A stretch of 5,347 nucleotides of DNA from an uncultured Eubacterium sp. Lineage in GTDB: Bacteria; Bacillota_A; Clostridia; Lachnospirales; Lachnospiraceae. The notes below the pieces were generated by a model. The model ran no database searches and was not told the origin of the DNA. It saw only the letters and a list, made by a program, of their open reading frames with translations. Made by a program: the position numbers and the translations under genes. Shown one piece after another: positions 1 through 5,228 of the stretch. Position 1 is the first letter of the stretch, and the number at the start of each line of letters is the position of its first letter. Location of the stretch: contig CANTHI010000287.1 in NCBI GenBank assembly GCA_947653505.1, positions 1 to 5,347 on the forward strand, read 5' to 3'.

Positions 1-2
1 GC

Positions 3-71
3 GCAGAATACTAAGAGCTTCTAACATTCTTCCAAAGTCACAATGAAACAGGGCCGCTTCCCTCATCCAGC
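3..71 (+). repeat. Repeat copy A
   Basis: This copy begins GCAGAATACTAAGAGCTTCT, shared with copies C and D with small changes, and continues with a core at 41-71 almost identical to that of copy E in reverse orientation. It may extend left of the window and its right limit near 71 is uncertain. Confidence 0.75.
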
Positions 72-212
72 TGTTTTTCCAGTGCGTTGCATATAATTGC
101 TGGAGGATGTTTTTCGAATGATGGCAAACCTGTATCAATTTGTACGATTATCCGGCCTGCCATCCCTCATGCTTTTGAGACAGACTGTGTGAATAAAAAA
201 GTGTACGCAAAG
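72..212. other. Intergenic stretch with no recognised feature
   Basis: This 141-base stretch lies between repeat copy A and the palindrome at 213-534. A 63-residue open frame crosses it but lacks a ribosome site with proper spacing and runs into repeat sequence. I see no tRNA, promoter pair or terminator here. Confidence 0.5.
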
Positions 213-534
213 CAGCAGCTAAAGGTGCCGCTTCGGTTTCTCCGCCTGTGTATCGGCCAGAATACCAGGAGCTTCTAAACATTCTTCCAACGTCTCAGGC
301 AGACAGGTCAGCGCCTCCCATCCGGCTGGCTTTCATAAGCTTTACACACGTTGTAGCGAAACATCATGCAAAAGTTATTACACCGGCAATCCGGTTATCT
401 GAAGTAACGCTTAAGAAAACCAGCTGGGAGAGGGAATTTGTCCTGTTTGCTGTGGCTTCGGAAGAATGTTAGAAGCCCTTAGTATTCTGCGAGGTACACA
501 GGCGGCGAAGCCGAAGCGGCACCTTTAGCTGCTG
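213..534. repeat. Long imperfect palindrome made of repeat copies B and C
   Basis: Copy B (from 213, plus strand) and copy C (from 534, minus strand) are inverted around a centre near 373.5. They pair without gaps across 213-260 and opposite 487-534, and more loosely further in. Arms share the segment CAGCAGCTAAAGGTGCCGCT and then the GCAGAATAC and ACATTCTTCC motifs. Even the spacer shows symmetry (TAAAGCTTATGAAA against TAACGCTTAAGAAAA). It could be a MITE-like element or a head-to-head insertion. No transposase frame or target duplication is visible. Confidence 0.75.
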
Positions 535-552
535 GCGGAACGCCAGAAGCGA

Positions 553-728
553 AGTAGGTGTCGCGCCCGTCCGGTTCCACAGTCTGGATGCAGAATACTT
601 AGGGCTTCTTACATTCTGGAGCGGTCACAGCAAACAGGACAAATTCCCTCTCCCAGCGTCCGGATCCCCAATATGTAACACTTTTATGCAAATTGTTGCA
701 TTTTCCGCTTAAGTTCGCGCCTATGGGG
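553..728 (+). repeat. Repeat copy D, next to the nrdD 3' end
   Basis: From 590 this copy carries GCAGAATACTTAGGGCTTCT. It then has a 32-base core (626-657) that is a perfect inverted match to copy C (423-454), and a tail matching copy E up to 728. A diverged leftmost part (556-589) has exactly the same 34-base length as the equivalent part of copy C. A small hairpin ATGCAA/TTGCAT (686-701) is followed by TTT. The copy stops 12 bases before the nrdD stop codon. Confidence 0.8.
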
Positions 729-740
729 GCCCGGTTCCTT

Positions 741-2903
741 CTATAAATGAAGCACCCGGTCCTTAATCTCCTGTGTCCGGCCCTGATTCCAGAACTGCGT
801 CCCTATATACCCGCAGGTCCGTCTTGCGACGTTCATTTTGTTCTGGTCTGTGTTGCCGCAGCGTGGACATTTCCAGATCAGCTTGCCGTGGCCGTCATTG
901 ATAATCTGGATCTCTCCGTCATATCCGCATTCCTGACAATAGTCGCTCTTTGTATTCAGCTCCGCGTACATGATATTGTCATAAATGTAGCGCATGACAG
1001 ACAGCACGGCTTCCAGATTGGTCTTCATATCCGGCACCTCTACATAGCTGATTGCCCCGCCCGGGGAAAGCATCTGAAACTCTGCTTCAAATTTCAGCTT
1101 TGTAAACGCGTCGATCTGTTCTGCCACATGGACATGATAGCTGTTTGTAATATAATTTTTATCCGTTACCCCCGGAATTTTATCAAAACGCTTCTGCAGA
1201 CATTTCGCAAATTTATAAGTAGTCGACTCTAACGGTGTTCCGTATACGGAAAAATCAATGTTTTCTTCCTTTTTCCATTTTGCGCAGGCGTCGTTCATAT
1301 GCTGCATGACTGCCAGCGCGAACGGCTTTGCCTCGGTATCGGTGTGGGATCTGCCTGTCATATATCTGGTGCATTCATATAACCCGGCATAGCCTAAGGA
1401 AATGGTCGAATATCCTCCATATAATAAAGCGTCGATCGTCTCGCCTTTTTTCAGCCTTGCCAGCGCACCGTGCTGCCACAGAATCGGCGCCACGTCGGAT
1501 GGCGTGCCTTTCAGGCGGTTATGGCGGCACATCAGCGCCCGTTTGCAGAGCGCCAGACGCTCATCAAAGATCTTCCAGAACTGCTCCATATCGCCGCCGG
1601 ACGAACAGGCGATGTCTACCAGATTCAGCGTGACAACACCCTGATTGAATCTGCCGTAAAATTTAAATTTGTCATGTTCATCTTTGTAAACGGTCAGAAA
1701 TGAGCGGCAGCCCATACAGGTATAGCAGTTGCCCTGCTTGAGCTTTTTCATCATCTTTTCTGATATATAATCCGGCACCATCCGCTTTGCCGTACACTGC
1801 GCGGCAATTTTGGTCAGATAATAGTATTTGCTGTCTTCATGAATATTGTCTTCTTCCAGTACATAAATCAGCTTTGGAAATGCTGGTGTGATGTAAATGC
1901 CCTGCTCGTTCATGACCCCTTTGATCCGCTGGTGCAGCATCTCTTCGATACAGATGGCAAGGTCATCTCTGGTCTGTCCCTCTTCCACTTCGTCCAGATA
2001 CATAAATACCGTGACAAAAGGCGCCTGCCCGTTCGTCGTCATCAGCGAAATGACCTGATACTGGATCATCTGTACGCCCTGTTTAATCTCATCACGGACT
2101 CTTTTTTCCGCGATCTCGTTGATTTTAATCTCGTCCAGCTCCAGATCCTCTGCGGCAAACTCTTCCCGTACCCTTTTCCGGTACTTTTCGCGGCTGACCT
2201 GCACAAACGGAGCCAGATGGGACAGGGAAATGCTCTGTCCGCCGTACTGCGCGCTCGCGATCTGCGCGATGCTCTGCGTGGCAATATTGCAGGCTGTGGC
2301 AAAGCTTTTGGGCGGTTCGATCAGCGTCTCACTGATGACCGTCCCGTTCTGCAGCATGTCTTCCAGATTCACAAGGCAGCAGTTATGCATATGCTGGGCA
2401 AAATAATCGGAATCATGAAAATGAATGATCCCTTCCTCATGCGCTTCCACAATATCCTTCGGCAGCAAAAACCGTTTCGTAATATCCTTGCTGACCTCTC
2501 CGGCCATATAATCGCGCTGCACGCTGTTTACGGTCGGATTCTTGTTTGAGTTTTCCTGCTTTACTTCCTCGTTGTTGCATTCAATCAGGCTTAAAATCTG
2601 CTGATCCGTGGAATTGGACTTGCGCACCAGCGCACGCTTATAGCGGTAAGTAATGTAATTTCTGGCTACATCAAACGCCCGCTGGTTCATGATCTCGTTT
2701 TCCACAAGATCCTGAATCTCCTCCACATTCAGCGCACGCCCCATCCGTTCACAGATTTTTTTTACATTGTCTGAAATCAGGGTAATCTGCAGCTCATTCA
2801 GTCTCGCACTCTCCGGTACACTCAGATTGGCTCTGCTTACCGCCTGACTGATTTTGTCGATGTCAAATGTCATCTCTGAACCACTTCGCTTAATAATCTT
2901 CAT
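741..2903 (-). CDS. nrdD: Anaerobic (class III) ribonucleoside-triphosphate reductase, catalytic subunit
   Basis: The product is a 720-residue glycyl-radical enzyme that reduces ribonucleoside triphosphates to deoxyribonucleotides in the cytoplasm without oxygen, usually with formate as reductant. Residues 1 to about 95 form an ATP-cone allosteric domain (opening MKIIKRSGSEMTFD). The catalytic barrel follows, with conserved cysteines at HNCC (175-176) and in NCYTCMGCRSF (393, 396, 399). Four zinc-ligand cysteines lie near the C-terminus (656, 659, 679, 682), and the radical site RTCGYIG places the radical glycine at about residue 698. Length and all key residues are normal, so the gene appears intact. 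The ATG is preceded by AAGGAG with a 9-base gap. It has its own promoter and candidate NrdR operators upstream, and the hisB terminator insulates it from hisB. The radical-generating partner nrdG, often the next gene downstream in Firmicutes, is not seen; repeat DNA begins 12 bases past the TAG stop. Confidence 0.98.
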   Translation of the reverse strand: MKIIKRSGSEMTFDIDKISQAVSRANLSVPESARLNELQITLISDNVKKICERMGRALNVEEIQDLVENEIMNQRAFDVARNYITYRYKRALVRKSNSTDQQILSLIECNNEEVKQENSNKNPTVNSVQRDYMAGEVSKDITKRFLLPKDIVEAHEEGIIHFHDSDYFAQHMHNCCLVNLEDMLQNGTVISETLIEPPKSFATACNIATQSIAQIASAQYGGQSISLSHLAPFVQVSREKYRKRVREEFAAEDLELDEIKINEIAEKRVRDEIKQGVQMIQYQVISLMTTNGQAPFVTVFMYLDEVEEGQTRDDLAICIEEMLHQRIKGVMNEQGIYITPAFPKLIYVLEEDNIHEDSKYYYLTKIAAQCTAKRMVPDYISEKMMKKLKQGNCYTCMGCRSFLTVYKDEHDKFKFYGRFNQGVVTLNLVDIACSSGGDMEQFWKIFDERLALCKRALMCRHNRLKGTPSDVAPILWQHGALARLKKGETIDALLYGGYSTISLGYAGLYECTRYMTGRSHTDTEAKPFALAVMQHMNDACAKWKKEENIDFSVYGTPLESTTYKFAKCLQKRFDKIPGVTDKNYITNSYHVHVAEQIDAFTKLKFEAEFQMLSPGGAISYVEVPDMKTNLEAVLSVMRYIYDNIMYAELNTKSDYCQECGYDGEIQIINDGHGKLIWKCPRCGNTDQNKMNVARRTCGYIGTQFWNQGRTQEIKDRVLHL

Positions 2904-2912
2904 TTTACTCCG

Positions 2913-2918
2913 CTCCTT
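2913..2918 (-). promoter_or_regulatory. Ribosome binding site of nrdD
   Basis: AAGGAG lies 9 bases before the nrdD ATG. This supports the start that yields a complete ATP-cone domain; no better upstream in-frame start is evident. Confidence 0.85.
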
Positions 2919-3006
2919 ATTCCCTCATCAAATCCATGTTTCTGTCTTTATGAAAACCAGCCGCATGCACTGCCGCAGCCAGATTGATACATCTGCCTTT
3001 TGAATT

Positions 3007-3035
3007 ATTGTACCCGAACAAGGGTTCATTGTCAA
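3007..3035 (-). promoter_or_regulatory. Sigma-A promoter of nrdD
   Basis: On the minus strand there is a perfect -35 TTGACA (3030-3035), a 17-base spacer and a -10 TACAAT (3007-3012). Transcription would start near 3000, leaving a leader of roughly 97 bases before nrdD. This is the best promoter match in the window. A TATAAT at 3069-3074, between the two NrdR-like boxes, could be a second start, but it lacks a recognisable -35. Confidence 0.8.
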
Positions 3036-3041
3036 TGCCCA

Positions 3042-3057
3042 ATACTATATCTATGTA
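3042..3057 (-). promoter_or_regulatory. Candidate NrdR box, promoter-proximal
   Basis: The plus strand reads ATACTATATCTATGTA, an AT-rich near-palindrome resembling the NrdR box (roughly ACACwATATaTwGTGT). It lies 6 bases upstream of the nrdD -35 and about 42 bp centre to centre from the better box at 3084-3099, close to four helical turns. NrdR is known to bind paired boxes in helical phase and repress nrd genes. The match is weaker at its right half, so the assignment rests on pairing with the other box and on the nrdD context. Confidence 0.5.
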
Positions 3058-3083
3058 TTTTTAATAAAATTATACAAAATATT

Positions 3084-3099
3084 CCACTAGATATTGTGT
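3084..3099 (-). promoter_or_regulatory. Candidate NrdR box, distal
   Basis: The minus strand reads ACACAATATCTAGTGG, a close match to the NrdR box consensus (ACACwATATaTwGTGT) except at one central base and the last base. It lies between the hisB terminator and the nrdD promoter. With the box at 3042-3057 it would form the usual two-site operator for the ATP-cone repressor NrdR, placing nrdD under dNTP-responsive control. Confidence 0.62.
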
Positions 3100-3105
3100 A
3101 GTTGC

Positions 3106-3137
3106 AAAAAAGATGAACCCATAGATACGGATTCATC
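3106..3137 (-). terminator. Rho-independent terminator after hisB
   Basis: On the minus strand GATGAATCC (3137-3129) pairs with GGGTTCATC (3120-3112), giving nine pairs with one G-T wobble around an 8-base loop. Six Ts (3111-3106) follow at once. It starts about 28 bases past the hisB stop and separates hisB from nrdD. No T-run follows on the plus strand, so it works one way only. Confidence 0.9.
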
Positions 3138-3165
3138 CTGTTGTCATCCGGTGCCGCGGCCTGTC

Positions 3166-3762
3166 TCAGATGCCTGCTAACACACCTTTCGTAGAAAGTA
3201 CGTCTGTAATACGCCCGTCTATCCCTACAGCCTGATCGAGCGCCTTTCCAAAAGCCTTGAACATCGCTTCCATAATATGATGGTCATTTTCCCCATACAG
3301 CATTTTCATATGCAGATTCATACCTGCAGCATAGCTGACCGCATAAAAAAACTCCCTTGCCATCTGCGTATCCATCTGTCCGCACCGTTCAGATGAGAAC
3401 GCGGCGTCATACACAAAATACGGCCTGCCGGACAAATCCAGCGCACACAGCACAAGCGCTTCATCCATCGGCAGAAGGAAATATCCATAGCGGCGGATGC
3501 CTTTTTTATCACCAACCGCTTCTTTAATCGCACTGCCAAGCACAATGCCGGTATCCTCAATGCTGTGATGGCAGTCCACCTGCATGTCCCCCCTGCAGGA
3601 AACCTCCAGATCAAACAGCCCGTGTCTGGCAAATCCATCCAGCATATGGTCAAAAAAACCAATGCCGGTATCCAGACTGCTTTTGCCTGTCCCGTCCAGC
3701 TCCAGCCGGAGCGTAATCTGCGTTTCTTTTGTGTCCCGCTTTACCTGTGCCTGTCTGCTCAC
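3166..3762 (-). CDS. hisB: Imidazoleglycerol-phosphate dehydratase
   Basis: The 198-residue product catalyses the sixth step of histidine synthesis, dehydrating imidazole glycerol phosphate to imidazole acetol phosphate with bound manganese. It is the monofunctional form, with no histidinol-phosphatase domain, and its length is normal. The diagnostic metal-binding motifs are present: GFFDHMLDGFARHGLFDL (from residue 35), DCHHSIEDTG (His65, His66, Glu69) and ENDHHIMEAMFKAFGKAL (His161, His162, Glu165). The start is GTG, chosen because MSRQAQVKRDTKET matches the usual short N-terminus and because the GTG overlaps the stop of the small upstream gene as GTGA. A GAGG about 10 bases upstream, inside that gene, can serve as ribosome site. 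No other his gene is adjacent, so this is a detached his cistron with its own promoter and terminator. Confidence 0.98.
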   Translation of the reverse strand: MSRQAQVKRDTKETQITLRLELDGTGKSSLDTGIGFFDHMLDGFARHGLFDLEVSCRGDMQVDCHHSIEDTGIVLGSAIKEAVGDKKGIRRYGYFLLPMDEALVLCALDLSGRPYFVYDAAFSSERCGQMDTQMAREFFYAVSYAAGMNLHMKMLYGENDHHIMEAMFKAFGKALDQAVGIDGRITDVLSTKGVLAGI

Positions 3763-3917
3763 TGAACCGTACCCTCACTTTTCTTTTTCTCATGATCCTG
3801 ATCCCATTTGGAGATCAGTCTCGTGCGCACCCACTTCGGATCGTTGCTGTAATAACGCTGTACATAGCTGCAGTACTCCCTGCGCGTCATTTCATGAATA
3901 TTTTTCTGTTCGATCAT
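3759..3917 (-). CDS. Small hypothetical protein translationally coupled to hisB
   Basis: This is a 52-residue open frame starting MIEQKNIHEMTRREYCSYVQ and ending KKKSEGTVQ. It has a strong ribosome site: GGAGGAGA ends 8 bases before the ATG. Its TGA stop overlaps the hisB GTG in a four-base GTGA, typical of translational coupling. The protein is highly charged, basic and aromatic (Trp29, Trp38 and a Tyr-rich stretch near residues 15-23), with no signal peptide or membrane segment and one cysteine. I do not recognise the family. It could be a small partner or regulator of histidine synthesis, or simply a cistron that delivers ribosomes to hisB. Start, ribosome site and overlap argue that it is really translated; function is unknown. 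Confidence 0.68.
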   Translation of the reverse strand: MIEQKNIHEMTRREYCSYVQRYYSNDPKWVRTRLISKWDQDHEKKKSEGTVQ

Positions 3918-3946
3918 AGTACCATTCTCCTCCGCTTCTGTCTGTA

Positions 3947-4000
3947 TGTTCAGAAAGCGTGTCTGAACAAATTTACAACCTATACTTCAAACACGCTTTC
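3947..4000 (-). promoter_or_regulatory. Leader with two overlapping inverted repeats upstream of the hisB unit
   Basis: A perfect 10-base inverted repeat pairs GAAAGCGTGT (3953-3962) with ACACGCTTTC (3991-4000). A second perfect 7-base one pairs TGTTCAG (3947-3953) with CTGAACA (3963-3969). In the minus-strand RNA the 9-base loop of the second hairpin is exactly the downstream arm of the first. The two can therefore compete, or form a pseudoknot. The promoter's expected start (near 3998) falls within the upstream arm, so a DNA operator is an alternative. No T-box or run of His codons is visible. Confidence 0.55.
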
Positions 4001-4004
4001 ATCT

Positions 4005-4033
4005 ATTTTAATCGTAATGACACATTCTTTCAA
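4005..4033 (-). promoter_or_regulatory. Sigma-A promoter of the small gene-hisB unit
   Basis: On the minus strand there is -35 TTGAAA (4028-4033), a 17-base spacer and -10 TAAAAT (4005-4010). The expected start near 3998 gives a leader of about 80 bases. It lies between the repeat copy at 4073-4203 and the leader hairpins, so the unit is probably expressed independently of the response-regulator gene. Confidence 0.65.
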
Positions 4034-4072
4034 GTGTTTTTTTCCAGACCAGATACATTCCAAACTATAAAC

Positions 4073-4203
4073 GTTACTATTCACGGCCTTGGGCCGCTCA
4101 TAGTAACGATTCGGGGCGATATGGAACGTTTGCTTCGCAAAACCGCCCCTCACTCCTGAATCATATTCTCACGGAACGCGCAGGGTCTGCCCCACCGGGC
4201 ATA
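4073..4203 (-). repeat. Structured interspersed repeat, copy R1 (3' module only)
   Basis: This 131-bp block is repeated in the same orientation at 5098-5228. Over 4073-4183 I count four differences in 111 positions; beyond that only a hairpin is kept. It holds three inverted repeats: GTTACTAT/ATAGTAAC (4073-4080, 4100-4107) with an inner CGGCC/GGCCG; GGGGCG/CGCCCC (4113-4118, 4144-4149) extended by GATTC/GAATC (4108-4112, 4158-4162); and TGCCC/GGGCA (4188-4192, 4197-4201). It is read on the minus strand because the fuller copy at 5098-5347 suggests that direction. Its edge overlaps the 3' end of the response-regulator gene. No T-run follows, so it is not a standard terminator. Confidence 0.85.
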
Positions 4204-4991
4204 AACTGCGCCTTATACTTTTTCGAAAACAGATCCGTCGTGCTCACCTTCGATTGTTTTGTACCCCCCCCACAATAATAATGGAAGTACCGTTCCCGCA
4301 GCGGCTGGTACGCGCCTCTTGGCGGATAAATGCACCTGCCATTGTCCAGACAGATTTCACGGGAATTTAAGCTGTCGACATGCGCCAGATTTACAATATA
4401 AGAAGCCCCGACTCTTACAAATTCCTCATACGGCTCCAGCATCTTATACAGCTCCGCGATCGTCATACGCACAATCACCTGGGAACCGTCCTGCAGATAC
4501 AGGCACTGGCGCTTGCCCTGCGCCTCACACGATAAAATCTGCTCCAGCGCGATCCTGCGTATCCTGCCGTCAATCCGCAGCAGCAGATACCGTCTGCTCT
4601 GCTCCTCGATCTCATTTAAGTACTTGTCCAGTATCGAAAACAGCTGTTTTTCTGTCACCGGCTTTACCAGATACTGGGACGCATCCACACCAAACGCTTC
4701 CAGCGCATGATCGGACGACGTCGTGATAAAAATAATCCTTCCCCCGCTGCCCATATTCCGCAGCTCCTGCGCCGCATGCATCCCCGTCTTCTGCGGCATA
4801 TAAATATCCAGCAGAATTAAATCCGGTGCATATCCCTGCTCCCTAACCATACAAAGCAGCTCCTGCGCGCTTGTAAACCGTTCGATGGAAAACACGCATC
4901 CCGGGTGCTCCTTCTGATAATCAGCCAGCATCCTTTCTGTTTTATCCAGTTCCTTTTTCTCGTCATCACATATCGCTATCAGGTACATCAT
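4161..4991 (-). CDS. LytTR-family response regulator (AgrA/LytR type) with aberrant C-terminus
   Basis: The 276-residue product is a cytoplasmic two-component transcription regulator. The receiver domain (residues 3 to about 125) has the acidic pair Asp9-Asp10, the phospho-acceptor Asp62 in DLILLDIYMP, Thr90/91 and Lys110 in YLVKP. The LytTR DNA-binding domain covers about 134-238 (from RYLLLRIDGRIRR to RERYFHYY). Such proteins usually end soon after this point, at about 235-250 residues. Here about 36 residues follow an 8-G tract, giving GGG at 241-243, and residues 264-276 with the stop lie inside repeat R1. The tail resembles nothing I know and is probably acquired. The start is the first of two adjacent ATGs; the ribosome site (GAAAGAGA) is weak. 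No sensor kinase or target operon lies in the window. Confidence 0.93.
   Translation of the reverse strand: MMYLIAICDDEKKELDKTERMLADYQKEHPGCVFSIERFTSAQELLCMVREQGYAPDLILLDIYMPQKTGMHAAQELRNMGSGGRIIFITTSSDHALEAFGVDASQYLVKPVTEKQLFSILDKYLNEIEEQSRRYLLLRIDGRIRRIALEQILSCEAQGKRQCLYLQDGSQVIVRMTIAELYKMLEPYEEFVRVGASYIVNLAHVDSLNSREICLDNGRCIYPPRGAYQPLRERYFHYYCGGGTKQSKVSTTDLFSKKYKAQFMPGGADPARSVRI
4264..4271 (-). other. Homopolymer G tract at the end of the LytTR domain
   Basis: Eight consecutive Gs on the coding strand encode Gly241-243, directly after the LytTR domain. By direct translation, seven Gs would end the protein eight residues after Cys240 (248 residues), close to a usual family length. Nine Gs would end it after 19 residues (259). 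Eight Gs give the 276-residue form. Such a tract is prone to slippage and also to read error. Confidence 0.8.
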
Positions 4992-5030
4992 CGTTGTCTC
5001 TTTCGTAATTCGTCCAAAGTTACCTTTACC

Positions 5031-5058
5031 ATTATAGCATTTCGGACTTTAAAATCAA
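5031..5058 (-). promoter_or_regulatory. Extended -10 promoter of the LytTR gene
   Basis: On the minus strand there is -35 TTGATT (5053-5058), a 16-base spacer and a consensus -10 TATAAT (5031-5036) preceded by TGC, the extended -10 motif. An A-rich stretch upstream (AGAAAAAAGTTA) could act as an UP element. The start near 5024 leaves a leader of about 33 bases. Repeat copy R2 begins about 40 bases upstream. Confidence 0.8.
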
Positions 5059-5097
5059 TAACTTTTTTCTGAGGCAGCGCAAATCCGGCGGAAGGCA

Positions 5098-5228
5098 GTT
5101 ACCATTCACGGCCTGGAGCCGCTCATAGTAACGATTCGGGGCGATATGGAACGTTTGCTTCGTAAAACCGCCCCTCACTCCTGAATCATATTCTCACGGA
5201 ACGCGCAGCTGGTGCCCAGTAGGGCATA
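5098..5228 (-). repeat. Structured interspersed repeat, copy R2 (3' module)
   Basis: This is the second copy of the 4073-4203 block, at a constant offset of 1025 bases with no gaps. The same three hairpins are present. Two differences fall in the first hairpin's stem (5103 opposite 5127; 5113 opposite 5117) and both remain G-U pairs only if the RNA is read from the minus strand. The third hairpin keeps its TGCCC/GGGCA stem (5213-5217, 5222-5226) while the loop and flank have changed. One change in the middle hairpin (5163) fits the plus strand better, so the orientation is not proven. It joins directly to copy E. Confidence 0.85.

Noticed and set aside
248..472. 74-residue open frame ending in WEREFVLFAVASEEC
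   Set aside because: It runs through the B/C palindrome, so its sequence is repeat-derived; it has no ribosome site and no recognisable domain.
686..701. Hairpin ATGCAA/TTGCAT as a terminator for nrdD
   Set aside because: The T-run follows on the plus strand only; nrdD is transcribed on the minus strand, where As follow the stem. It is shared with copy E and is better seen as part of the repeat.
1..735. CRISPR array
   Set aside because: The repeats are long, diverged, in both orientations and irregularly spaced, unlike the short identical direct repeats and equal spacers of CRISPR.
747..1232. 161-residue open frame on the plus strand
   Set aside because: It lies entirely within nrdD on the opposite strand, has no ribosome site and reads as an antisense shadow; the other frames inside nrdD are the same.
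1839..2549. 236-residue open frame on the plus strand
   Set aside because: This is an antisense shadow of nrdD, whose domains and motifs are intact and unambiguous.
2917..2937. Six-codon frame (MDLMRE) overlapping the nrdD ribosome site
   Set aside because: It has no ribosome site of its own and is short enough to arise by chance; there is no attenuator structure beside it.
4073..4160. Intrinsic terminator for the LytTR gene
   Set aside because: Strong hairpins are present, but the sequence after them on the minus strand (GTTTATAGTTTGG) lacks a proper T-run.
4259..4726. 155-residue plus-strand frame opposite the LytTR gene
   Set aside because: Its composition (rich in Pro, Ser, Ala, Cys) is typical of an antisense shadow and it has no start signal.
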